A stretch of 60,340 bases of DNA from Rickettsia typhi (GTDB lineage: Bacteria > Pseudomonadota > Alphaproteobacteria > Rickettsiales > Rickettsiaceae), in assembly GCA_945883665.1 (NCBI GenBank), contig CAMCXV010000001.1:1-60340 (forward strand), given 5' to 3'. Of this stretch, positions 1 through 7,635 are shown in pieces (position 1 is the first letter of the stretch; every line of letters begins with the position of its first letter). The notes beneath the pieces are model-generated. The model was not told the DNA's origin. It searched no databases and saw only the letters and a program-made list of their open reading frames with translations. The position numbers were made by a program, and so were the translations under genes.

Positions 1-143
1 CTTTTACGACCATCTTTTTCCAATTTGTGATCTCGTATCAAAGACAATCTTTCTTCAGATGCTAAAAAATTTGTTTCTAATTTGCTCATACTCACATTTT
101 ACATCTTTTAATCTATAGTTGCAATTTCTTTTTCAGACTGAGT
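1..143 (-). mobile_element. Left part of an IS630-type element (N-terminal transposase fragment), running off the window edge
   Basis: On the minus strand an ORF starts with ATG at 87-89 and runs off the left edge. It begins MSKLETNFLASEERLSLI, followed by RDHKLEKDGRK. This resembles the N-terminal helix-turn-helix region of IS630-family transposases. The stretch from about 118 to 143 would be the outer end of this element. Read outward it ends in TACTCAGTC followed by an AT-rich stretch, and the same terminal sequence (as its complement, GACTGAGTA) recurs at about 438-447 at the end of the neighbouring copy. IS630 elements insert at TA, and TA repeats lie at the junction. The rest of the gene lies outside the window, so whether it is intact is unknown. 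Confidence 0.65.
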
Positions 144-450
144 ATATACTGGATAATGCTGGTTATAATAGAGCAAACTTTATAAAAACATTTGAAAATC
201 ACAGCAGAGTAAATTTGATATATTTACCGCCATATTGCCCTAATTTAAACTTAATTGAGAGGTTATGGAAGATTTTATACAAAAAAGTATCTGTTTGTAG
301 ACGTTATAAGAAATTTATAGATTTTCAAAATGCTATTTTGGGATTTTTAGATAATATTGCTCAATATAAGGATGAACTTGATACTCTAATGACAGAAAAT
401 TTCAATATTATCAGACACAAACCTTCGAATTTTATTCTGGACTGAGTATA
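141..450 (+). pseudogene. C-terminal half of an IS630-family transposase, 5' truncated
   Basis: The reading frame from about 143 to 445 encodes the C-terminal catalytic part of an IS630 (DDE) transposase. It has LDNAGYNRANF, with the second catalytic Asp, then YLPPYCPNLNLIERLW, with the family's PxYxPxxNxIExxW signature and catalytic Glu. The N-terminal half is missing. The frame is open back to a TTG at 119, but that codon lies in the terminal region of the other IS copy, so it is not a genuine start. The right end carries GACTGAGTATATA, matching the end of the adjacent minus-strand copy. I read this as one copy interrupted by insertion of a second, related copy. It is non-functional as it stands. 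Confidence 0.8.
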
Positions 451-463
451 TATGTATTAAATC

Positions 464-1363
464 TCAAAACTTTAAACCCATGGAATGATAAAGTTCAGGA
501 TTATCTTCCCACGATTTTCTAACTTTAACAAAAAGAAAAAGATGAATTTTTATACCAAGTAATTCTTCAATATTTAACCTAGCTTTTGTACCAATTTCTT
601 TAATTTTTTCTCCTTTTTTACCAATGATCATATTTTTATAACCATCTCTGGAAACTATTATTACTTGGTTTATTTTTACTGATCCATTTTTTTGGGTTTG
701 CCAGCTTTCATTTTCAACTGTCAAATTATATGGTAATTCTTGATGAAGGTTTAAAAATAACTGTTCCCTAGTAATTTCTGATGCTAAAAATCTCATTGGT
801 AGATTAGTCATATCATCACTTTCATATAACCAATTTGTTTTTTTAGCATTGTTTTTTAAAAATTCAATAAAACTATCAATACCTTGACCAGTTAAAGCTG
901 ATATGTTGAATTTAGTTGCATCTGGAAATTTTTCGATTAAATAATTTAAATTATCAAGATAATATTTTGAATTTAGATCAATTTTATTTAATAAAAAAAC
1001 AACTTTTTTTCCCAATTCCTTAAGTCTAGATAATATAATATTCATCATCTCATCAATTTTGGTTCCACTGTCTAAGATAAGCACAACAATATCTGCGCCA
1101 TTTAGGCTAGACCAAGCGCATTTAACCATCGCTTTTTCCAATCTTTTTTTTGGTTCAAAAATTCCAGGAGTATCAAATAATATTAGTTGAGTATCATCAA
1201 TTGTAATAATACCAGTAATTATAGATCTAGTTGTTTGCACTTTTGGAGTAACGATCGAGATTTTTTGACCAATAATTTTATTTAAAAGAGTCGATTTACC
1301 AGCATTTGGTTTGCCTATAATGCAGACAGAAAGCAATTTTTCATTTTCTTTTAGATTTTTCAT
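464..1363 (-). CDS. era: GTPase Era
   Basis: A 299-residue Era GTPase, close to the family's usual 295-300. The N-terminal G domain shows the P-loop GKPNAGKST (about residues 17-25), switch II DTPG (about 64-67) and NKID (about 126-129). The C-terminal KH domain contains the [14 protein letters not shown]-binding loop (about 248-258). Era binds 16S rRNA near its 3' end and helps mature the small ribosomal subunit at the inner membrane. Its ATG overlaps the rnc stop codon as ATGA (1360-1363), so the two are probably translationally coupled. The order lepB-rnc-era is common in alphaproteobacteria. Immediately downstream lie IS630 remnants, which may mark an operon breakpoint. Confidence 0.97.
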   Translation of the reverse strand: MKNLKENEKLLSVCIIGKPNAGKSTLLNKIIGQKISIVTPKVQTTRSIITGIITIDDTQLILFDTPGIFEPKKRLEKAMVKCAWSSLNGADIVVLILDSGTKIDEMMNIILSRLKELGKKVVFLLNKIDLNSKYYLDNLNYLIEKFPDATKFNISALTGQGIDSFIEFLKNNAKKTNWLYESDDMTNLPMRFLASEITREQLFLNLHQELPYNLTVENESWQTQKNGSVKINQVIIVSRDGYKNMIIGKKGEKIKEIGTKARLNIEELLGIKIHLFLFVKVRKSWEDNPELYHSMGLKF

Positions 1364-2070
1364 ATATAATTTTTATTATTGTTTAATTTGAACAAGAGTT
1401 TTCTTGCTGCTTCTTTTTCTGCTGTTTTGATAGAACTTCCTTCGCCATTTTGCTTGTATGGTCCAGCATGCGCACAAACTGTGAAATGTGGCATATGATC
1501 AAGACCTGTTTTGCTTATTATTTCATAATGAGGCATTCCATATTTATTACCTTGAGACCATTCTTGTAGAGATGTTTTAGGATCAATTTGGTTTAAGTCG
1601 AAATCTTGCAAAAACTCTGACCATAATTTTGTAACAACTATTTTTATATTTTCTATACCACCATCAAGATAAATAGCTGCAATTAATGCTTCCATAGTAT
1701 TTTCAACATTGTTTAGATTCACTCTGCCTCCAGAATTTTCTTCTCCTTTAGTCATAATGATAAAATTTGCCAAATTGATTTTTTTGGCAACATCGCAAAT
1801 AGTTTTTTTGCTTACTAAATGAGATTTTATTTTGGCAATAACACTTTCGTCTGATTTTTGATAAGTGTTAAATAATATTTCAGTAATAATAAAACCTAAA
1901 ATAGCGTCACCGAGTATTTCAAATCGCTCATAGGTTTTATTCCATTCTGATTCATGTTGTTTAAGTGATGGATGACTTAAAGCTTCATGCAGGAGTTCGT
2001 GATTTTTAAATTGATAATTTATCGATTTTTCAAGTTTGGTAATATAATCTTTGGAAAATATATCGTTCAT
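1360..2070 (-). CDS. rnc: Ribonuclease III
   Basis: A 236-residue RNase III with an N-terminal endonuclease domain and a C-terminal double-stranded RNA-binding domain. The first catalytic motif is [12 protein letters not shown] (about residues 48-59), with both acidic residues. The second reads [15 protein letters not shown] (about 121-135). It keeps the catalytic Glu, but Asn stands where E. coli has Asp114. The dsRBD is at about 160-230 and ends in the usual [10 protein letters not shown] helix. The enzyme processes rRNA precursors and structured mRNAs. It lies 24 bases after lepB and overlaps era by 4 bases, so the three form one operon. Confidence 0.96.
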   Translation of the reverse strand: MNDIFSKDYITKLEKSINYQFKNHELLHEALSHPSLKQHESEWNKTYERFEILGDAILGFIITEILFNTYQKSDESVIAKIKSHLVSKKTICDVAKKINLANFIIMTKGEENSGGRVNLNNVENTMEALIAAIYLDGGIENIKIVVTKLWSEFLQDFDLNQIDPKTSLQEWSQGNKYGMPHYEIISKTGLDHMPHFTVCAHAGPYKQNGEGSSIKTAEKEAARKLLFKLNNNKNYI

Positions 2071-2094
2071 TAATAACCAACACTACTTTTATTA

Positions 2095-2874
2095 CTATTT
2101 GTTTATACTGTACATATCCGTAAATAATCTATTAAAACGAATGGAAGATAACCAAGTCCAAAAACGAGATAATTGATCTACAACTCCAAGTTCTTCTTTC
2201 CAAAGAACTTCTTTTGTTGATAGAAAAATGAATTGTGCTTTAGCTATTAAATTCTCAAAAGGTACAAACCCAAGTTGATATCTGCTATCACCTGATTGAT
2301 CACGATTATCTCCCATAAAGAAAAAATAACCATTAGGTATAATGCATGGTCCAAAATTGCTATGTATATTTTCTGGTTTTTCATCTAGTTTTTTGAGTTT
2401 ATAAGTGTAAAAGCTTAAACCATTTTGCATGGTTTCTTTGTATTTTACGTATTCTTGATTATCTTCATCAAAATATTCGCTAACTTTAATTCTTTTTATT
2501 GGTTTATCGTTGATATATGTTACATCTTTTTTTATTTCTATCTTTTCTCCAGGGAGACCAATTAGTCTTTTTATATATCGAGTATTCATATCATGCGGTG
2601 GACGCATAATTATTATATCTCCCCTTTTTGGGATGGATGAGAAGAATCTACCTTTAAATAGATCTGGACTAAAAGGAAGGGAATATTTGCTAAAACCATA
2701 ATTATATTTTGTTGATAAAATATAATCATTTTTTAAAATAGTTGCTTGCATAGATGTAGTTGGTACAAAAAATAACTCTATAACAAAAGTTCTGACTGAT
2801 AATGCTAGTAAAATAACTAGTAATAGCGATGTTATTTCAGATTTTACGCTTTCTTTTTTAGTAGATTGATTCAC
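2095..2874 (-). CDS. lepB: Signal peptidase I
   Basis: A 259-residue type I signal peptidase that removes signal peptides from exported preproteins at the periplasmic face of the inner membrane. One membrane anchor lies at about residues 13-33. The catalytic Ser is in PTTSM (about 38-42), the general-base Lys is in RYIKRLIGLPGE (about 98-109), and the family box D is MGDNRDQSGDSR (about 187-198). The start codon is GTG at 2872-2874; no in-frame ATG gives a complete anchor. It is the first gene of a lepB-rnc-era operon on the minus strand. About 200 bases without a gene separate it from petC. Confidence 0.96.
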   Translation of the reverse strand: MNQSTKKESVKSEITSLLLVILLALSVRTFVIELFFVPTTSMQATILKNDYILSTKYNYGFSKYSLPFSPDLFKGRFFSSIPKRGDIIIMRPPHDMNTRYIKRLIGLPGEKIEIKKDVTYINDKPIKRIKVSEYFDEDNQEYVKYKETMQNGLSFYTYKLKKLDEKPENIHSNFGPCIIPNGYFFFMGDNRDQSGDSRYQLGFVPFENLIAKAQFIFLSTKEVLWKEELGVVDQLSRFWTWLSSIRFNRLFTDMYSINK

Positions 2875-3078
2875 AATAATTCTCTTTAAATTTAATTAAT
2901 AATCTTGCGTAAGATATTTTTTGAATAATTCAATATTTTATCAATGATTGTTATAGTAGAATAATTTTAATTTAGCATTAAACTATTTATTATAAATGAA
3001 TGATTAATTAAGCCATGATTTGTGGCAATTCATACATTACTTTTTCTATGTAAGCTATATTCTTGAATTTATTAAAAT

Positions 3079-3837
3079 TTATTTCTGTATATTTTTCCAA
3101 ATTCTATTTTTTGAAACATAGAAGAATATAGTAAAAAATAATAGGAATATCATAACTTTTAATCCCATAGATTTTCTGTGTTCCATCTCTGGTTCTGCTG
3201 CCCATTGTAGAAAAACCACTACATCTTTAGCCATTTGTTCAACAGTTGCCGGAGTTCCGTCAGAAAATGTTACTTGTCCATCAGTTAGCGGTGGTGGCAT
3301 AGATATTTGACCACCTGGAAAATAAGGATTATAATGCAAATTTGGCATTAAATGTACATCAGCTGGCGGTTCTCTATAACCAGATAATAGTGAGAATACA
3401 TAATTAGGACCATCTTCACGAGCTTTTATTATAAGGGATAAATCTACAGGGTACCCACCATTATTAGCTGCTCTAGCTGCTTCTTCATTGGGAAATGGCG
3501 AAACAAAACTATCTGAAGGTAGAGCTGGTCTATCAAACATATCTCCTTCTGGATTTGGACCATCCTTAACCGTATATCTTTGGGCGATTTGTTTTATTTC
3601 ACCTTCAGCAAAACCTATATCTTTTAAATTTCTGTAATAAAGATTCTTATTACTATGACAAGCTGAGCAAACTTCAAAATAGACCTGCGCCCCACGTTGA
3701 GCTGCTTGTCGATCAAAAGTTCCAAAAACTCCTTCAAAAGGCCAAACTAATTGCAATGGCTTTTTGTTGTCACTATTTGCGAATGAAATGAAGCTGCTAA
3801 ATACTATCAATACAGCGATAATAATTCTTTTATACAT
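3079..3837 (-). CDS. petC: Cytochrome c1 subunit of the bc1 complex
   Basis: A 252-residue membrane-anchored c-type cytochrome. An N-terminal signal peptide (about 1-20) is followed by the heme-attachment site CSACH at about residues 37-41. A single C-terminal anchor (about 228-243) fixes the protein with its heme domain in the periplasm. In complex III it passes electrons from the Rieske protein to soluble or membrane cytochrome c. It is the last gene of the petA-petB-petC operon, 43 bases after petB. Attachment of its heme would depend on the System I factors whose genes (ccmA, ccmB, ccmF) lie elsewhere in this window. Confidence 0.96.
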   Translation of the reverse strand: MYKRIIIAVLIVFSSFISFANSDNKKPLQLVWPFEGVFGTFDRQAAQRGAQVYFEVCSACHSNKNLYYRNLKDIGFAEGEIKQIAQRYTVKDGPNPEGDMFDRPALPSDSFVSPFPNEEAARAANNGGYPVDLSLIIKAREDGPNYVFSLLSGYREPPADVHLMPNLHYNPYFPGGQISMPPPLTDGQVTFSDGTPATVEQMAKDVVVFLQWAAEPEMEHRKSMGLKVMIFLLFFTIFFYVSKNRIWKNIQK

Positions 3838-3880
3838 AAAATTTATTGTTTGTTATCTTTAACTAAATCAAATGCCATTT

Positions 3881-5086
3881 TTATTCTGCTTGCTCATCTG
3901 GTAACGGCAGAGGTTTTTCAATTTTAGCAATAAAAGGTACTAAAATAAGAAAATGGAAAAAATAATAACTTGCTGCAACCCTACTAATAGTTAAATAAGG
4001 TTCTTCTGCTGGCTTTCCACCAACATAACCAAGAATAAGGCAATCAATTAAAAATGCCCAATATGCCCATTTATAAAGTGGTCTATAATTAGAACTTCTT
4101 ACTGGTGACTTGTCTAACCATGGCATGAAAAATAGAATCAAAATACTACCAAACATCATTAATACTCCACCAAGTTTTGATGGAACAGCTCTTAATATTG
4201 CATAAAATGGTAGAAAATACCATTCGGGTACTATATGAGCTGGTGTAACAAGAGGGTTGGCTGGTGTGTAATTATCTGGATGACCAAGTAAATTCGGTTT
4301 GTAAAATATAAAATAAGCAAAGATAAGAAAATATACTCCAAAACCAACAAAGTCTTTCACTGTATAGTAAGGGTGAAAATTAATCATATCCTTATCTTTT
4401 AATTTTACTCCAGTTGGATTATTAGATCCATGTGTATGAAGAGCCCAAATATGAATTACTACTAATGCAACAATGATAAAAGGTAGAAGAAAGTGAAGAG
4501 AATAAAATCTGTTTAAAGTAGGATTACCAACAGAAAAACCACCCCATAACCATGTAACAATATTTTCCCCAATAAATGGAATAGCAGAAAACAAATTTGT
4601 AATAACAGTTGCTCCCCAATAACTCATCTGTCCCCAAGGTAATACATAGCCCATAAAGGCTGTAGCCATAATAGTTAAGAATATTACCAAACCTATTTGC
4701 CATAATAGTTCTCTGGGTTTCTTATAGGAGCCATAATATAAAGCACGGAATATATGTAAATAAATAGCAACAAAGAACATTGAAGCGCCAACTGCATGCA
4801 TGTATCTAATTAGCCATCCATAATTAACGTTACGCATGATTTTTTCTACGCTTTCAAATGCTTTATCAACATCAGGGGTATAATGCATCGATAAAAACAA
4901 ACCAGTTATGATTTGAATAACTAGTGCGATTCCAGCTATTGAACCCATATTCCACATATAGTTCAAATTTTTTGGCGTTTTATAAATACCAAAATGCGAG
5001 ATGAATGAAAAAATTGGTAGTCTATAATCTATCCAACCAATAATTCCAGTTAATTCTTTTTTATCTTGATCGTTATCTTTTTTCAT
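3881..5086 (-). CDS. petB: Cytochrome b subunit of the bc1 complex
   Basis: A 401-residue cytochrome b with eight predicted membrane helices. It has the family's quinol-oxidation-site motif PEWYF (about residues 288-292). The heme-ligand His residues lie in the second and fourth helices, in contexts such as [26 protein letters not shown] and LHFLLPF. It oxidises quinol and splits the electrons between the Rieske/c1 chain and the two b hemes. The gene lies 2 bases after the petA stop. The petC gene follows, so complex III is encoded complete and in the usual order. Confidence 0.97.
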   Translation of the reverse strand: MKKDNDQDKKELTGIIGWIDYRLPIFSFISHFGIYKTPKNLNYMWNMGSIAGIALVIQIITGLFLSMHYTPDVDKAFESVEKIMRNVNYGWLIRYMHAVGASMFFVAIYLHIFRALYYGSYKKPRELLWQIGLVIFLTIMATAFMGYVLPWGQMSYWGATVITNLFSAIPFIGENIVTWLWGGFSVGNPTLNRFYSLHFLLPFIIVALVVIHIWALHTHGSNNPTGVKLKDKDMINFHPYYTVKDFVGFGVYFLIFAYFIFYKPNLLGHPDNYTPANPLVTPAHIVPEWYFLPFYAILRAVPSKLGGVLMMFGSILILFFMPWLDKSPVRSSNYRPLYKWAYWAFLIDCLILGYVGGKPAEEPYLTISRVAASYYFFHFLILVPFIAKIEKPLPLPDEQAE

Positions 5087-5088
5087 AA

Positions 5089-5616
5089 TTATCCAATTTT
5101 AATCTTGGTGTCTGAAATAAATTCATATGGTGGAATGGCAAGATTTAGAGGTGCTGGACCTTTTCTAACTCTGCCTGAAGTATCATACTGAGATCCATGG
5201 CAAGGGCAAAACCAACCATGATAATCACCTTTACCAACAAGTGGTACGCAGCCAAGATGCGTGCAAATACCAATCGTTATAAGCCAGTTAGCATGATTTG
5301 GTTTGACTCTTGCAGAATCTTCTTCGGGGTCAATTAAACCCGATATTGGCGTATCTTTAGCTTCCTTTATTTCCTCATCAGTTCTATTTCTAATAAATAC
5401 TGGTTTACCACGCCATTTTATAGTAAGGGTCTGACCAGGCTCTATTGATGAAATATCTACTTCAATTGAAGAAAGAGCTAATACATCTGCTGAAGGATTT
5501 AAAGAATCAACTAAGGGCCAAACAGTGCAAGCTGCGCCTACTGCCGCTATACTACCTGCAGCAAGCGTAACAAAATCTCTCCTTGTTGTTTTGTTTGCTA
5601 AAGATTCATCTGACAT
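5089..5616 (-). CDS. petA: Rieske iron-sulfur subunit of the bc1 complex
   Basis: A 175-residue Rieske protein. The N-terminus carries a twin-arginine-type signal anchor, [12 protein letters not shown] (about 10-21), followed by a hydrophobic segment. The 2Fe-2S ligands are in CTHLGC (about 117-122) and CPCHG (about 137-141), with the Cys pair that forms the stabilising disulfide. It takes electrons from quinol and moves them to cytochrome c1. Upstream is a good sigma-70-type promoter and a GGAGAC ribosome-binding site about 10 bases before the ATG. A tatA gene lies elsewhere in the window, in line with Tat-dependent export. Confidence 0.97.
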   Translation of the reverse strand: MSDESLANKTTRRDFVTLAAGSIAAVGAACTVWPLVDSLNPSADVLALSSIEVDISSIEPGQTLTIKWRGKPVFIRNRTDEEIKEAKDTPISGLIDPEEDSARVKPNHANWLITIGICTHLGCVPLVGKGDYHGWFCPCHGSQYDTSGRVRKGPAPLNLAIPPYEFISDTKIKIG

Positions 5617-5654
5617 AGTTTTTTGTCTCCAATAACTATTAATAATTCCATGGT

Positions 5655-5682
5655 ATTATACAAATATAAGTCTTTGTGGCAA
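5655..5682 (-). promoter_or_regulatory. Probable sigma-70 promoter for petABC
   Basis: Read on the minus strand, TTGCCA (5682-5677) is followed after a 16-base spacer by a perfect TATAAT (5660-5655), about 40 bases before the petA ATG. This is the best promoter match I noticed in the window. The assignment is inference from the consensus only. Confidence 0.55.
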
Positions 5683-5709
5683 TAAATTAAATAATAATTT
5701 CTTTAGTTA

Positions 5710-6090
5710 TTAATTACCGTAAGGATCTTTTTGTTGATTAGAACCTACGGGGGTAATAAATTTTTTAACGCTTTCTTGTAAATCAGCTTCTTCTGCACTA
5801 GGAGTATAAGTTGGTGGATGTTGTAAACATTCCCAAAAAGTTCCTAAATTAGCAATTTTGGGAATGCAATATTGAGCTACAGATTTTGTTTGAGTGAATG
5901 CATGAAAAATCACTTTTTCAGCGTTTTGCAATACCCCTGAATCACTTAGACCTCTGAACACCCAGTAAGTAACAACAAGTGCTGTAATAAATATAGTAAT
6001 AAACCACTTGCTTAAAATGCTGTAAACAAAAATAGTTATTGGGCTTTTAGCAAGAAATTTAAATTTTTCTAAAAACAATCCGAACATCAT
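5710..6090 (-). CDS. Small membrane protein upstream of petABC, possibly the Rickettsiales DUF2670 family
   Basis: A 126-residue protein with one clear membrane segment at about residues 29-46 (WFITIFITALVVTYWVF). A soluble C-terminal part follows, with two Cys (QYCIPKI and WECLQH) and a short acidic and polar tail. It resembles a small protein of unknown function that I recall from Rickettsia genomes as DUF2670, but I cannot confirm the family without a search. It is on the same strand as petA, 93 bases upstream, with the petA promoter in between, so it may be its own transcription unit. No function can be given. Its position suggests a link to the respiratory chain. Confidence 0.6.
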   Translation of the reverse strand: MMFGLFLEKFKFLAKSPITIFVYSILSKWFITIFITALVVTYWVFRGLSDSGVLQNAEKVIFHAFTQTKSVAQYCIPKIANLGTFWECLQHPPTYTPSAEEADLQESVKKFITPVGSNQQKDPYGN

Positions 6091-6224
6091 TTAATCTCAT
6101 TATATAATATCATTATTATGTCTTAATCTATTAATGTTAAGATTTAAGTTTTATTATTCCTAATTTAAACTGAATTTTTAATTTAGCAAAAGATATTTTC
6201 TACAATTATTACATATTATTATGT

Positions 6225-6884
6225 TCATATGTTGTAAATATTTTCAATCAAGTAACTCGATAAATAGATAGAAATTGGAACGACAATGCAATTTACTCCT
6301 AATAAAATTAAAATAATAGAGTGGTTACTATTATTGTTTTCTATAATCATGCCTGAAAGTATAATGCTTGGAATAATTAAGGGCATAAGTAAACTTGAAA
6401 GAAAATTTGTATTTGATCGAAAATAACATTGCACTGATGAAATTAAAACTATTATTCCACAACTTGTTGACATTAGAAGTATTCCAGAAATGAATAATAG
6501 ACTTAAGTGTGTTGTGTTCATATGGAACAAAAAATATGAAATTGGTAGAGTAGCAATAAAAGCTATGCTACCGCAGATAAATAAATTAATATATTTGCTC
6601 AATGTTATTTGAATAGGATTGAATAAAGTTATTAACAATTCTAAAGAACCATCTTCTATTTCTGATCTTAGAAAATTTATGCTAATGCCAATTAATGACA
6701 GTGGTATAGAAATTAATGAAAAAATCAAGCCGAAATAAGCGATTTTGTCATGAGAGCTTATTATTGTGATACTACCACTGCAAAAAACAAAAAAGATAAA
6801 GAAGTATTTTGTTAAATTGTTTACTTTGTTTTGTATTAAAAATTCATGTTTTATTAGTTGTATCATACCATATTTTACTATCAT
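6225..6884 (-). CDS. ccmB: Heme exporter membrane protein CcmB
   Basis: A 219-residue integral membrane protein with about six hydrophobic segments, the length and layout of CcmB. The stretch ISINFLRSEIEDGSLELLITLFNPI (given here in part) matches the family's conserved cytoplasmic loop, usually RxF..DxxDGxLExL. With CcmA it forms the ABC transporter module that releases holo-CcmE for cytochrome c maturation. It lies directly after ccmA with 6 bases between them. Sequence divergence is high, as is usual for this family in Rickettsiales, but the neighbour settles the call. Confidence 0.87.
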   Translation of the reverse strand: MIVKYGMIQLIKHEFLIQNKVNNLTKYFFIFFVFCSGSITIISSHDKIAYFGLIFSLISIPLSLIGISINFLRSEIEDGSLELLITLFNPIQITLSKYINLFICGSIAFIATLPISYFLFHMNTTHLSLLFISGILLMSTSCGIIVLISSVQCYFRSNTNFLSSLLMPLIIPSIILSGMIIENNNSNHSIILILLGVNCIVVPISIYLSSYLIENIYNI

Positions 6885-6890
6885 TTTTTT

Positions 6891-7514
6891 TTAAGAATTA
6901 GATGGGTTTTTTGCGTAATCATGCATATTTATAATTACAGATGATTTGATCGAAGGATCGTTATGAGAACTAGCTATTATTATGCCTCCGCTATCTGCTT
7001 TTGTAATTATTAATCTAGTTAGCAAATCTTTTCCCTCTGAATCAAGATTATTTTCAACTTCATCTAGCAACCAAAGTTTTGAAGAACATGCAAGAAGACG
7101 GGCAAGTGCAACTTTTTGTATTTGACCGGTAGAAAGTTCTTGGCATTTTCTGTTAGCAATTTCTTCAAGTTTAAAATAAAAAATTGCCGCAGAAATTGCT
7201 TCATAAGAATTATATAGCTTAGCCCAAAATTCTATATTTTCAATTACGGTTAATTCAGGCTTAATGGCATTCTTATGACCAATATATGCGCAATAAGGTT
7301 TTGAAAGATATCCTATATTTGTGTTATTTTTACCAAAAGTAATATTACCCTCTGATAATTCCTGTATACCAGCAATGCTACGAAGTAAAGAAGTTTTCCC
7401 AGACCCATTTTCTCCTTTTAAATAAACTATTGCACTGGGTAAAAAAGTGATGGAAAAATTTCTTATTAAAGTTAAGTCGTGGATTTTTATACAAACAGAA
7501 TTTAAAGACAACAT
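6891..7514 (-). CDS. ccmA: Heme exporter ATP-binding protein CcmA
   Basis: A 207-residue single-domain ABC ATPase. The Walker A motif is GENGSGKTS (about residues 35-43), the signature LSTGQ (about 125-129) and Walker B LWLLDE (about 145-150). The length is typical of CcmA. It powers the CcmAB module in System I cytochrome c maturation. It is transcribed divergently from acnA, with 121 bases between the two starts, and is followed directly by ccmB. The substrate assignment rests on the ccmB neighbour. Confidence 0.9.
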   Translation of the reverse strand: MLSLNSVCIKIHDLTLIRNFSITFLPSAIVYLKGENGSGKTSLLRSIAGIQELSEGNITFGKNNTNIGYLSKPYCAYIGHKNAIKPELTVIENIEFWAKLYNSYEAISAAIFYFKLEEIANRKCQELSTGQIQKVALARLLACSSKLWLLDEVENNLDSEGKDLLTRLIITKADSGGIIIASSHNDPSIKSSVIINMHDYAKNPSNS

Positions 7515-7635
7515 ATTTATACTAATAATAAAATTTATTTTAAAGGTCTTGTGTCAAATAACTTGTGCTTAATATATAGTTTTATTAGCATATATTTATA
7601 TTAATACCAAACATAATAATATATTAAATTATTTT

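Noticed and set aside
119-142. TTG at 119 as the start of a complete small transposase gene
   Set aside because: This stretch belongs to the terminal region of the adjoining IS copy; the protein lacks the N-terminal half and first catalytic Asp.
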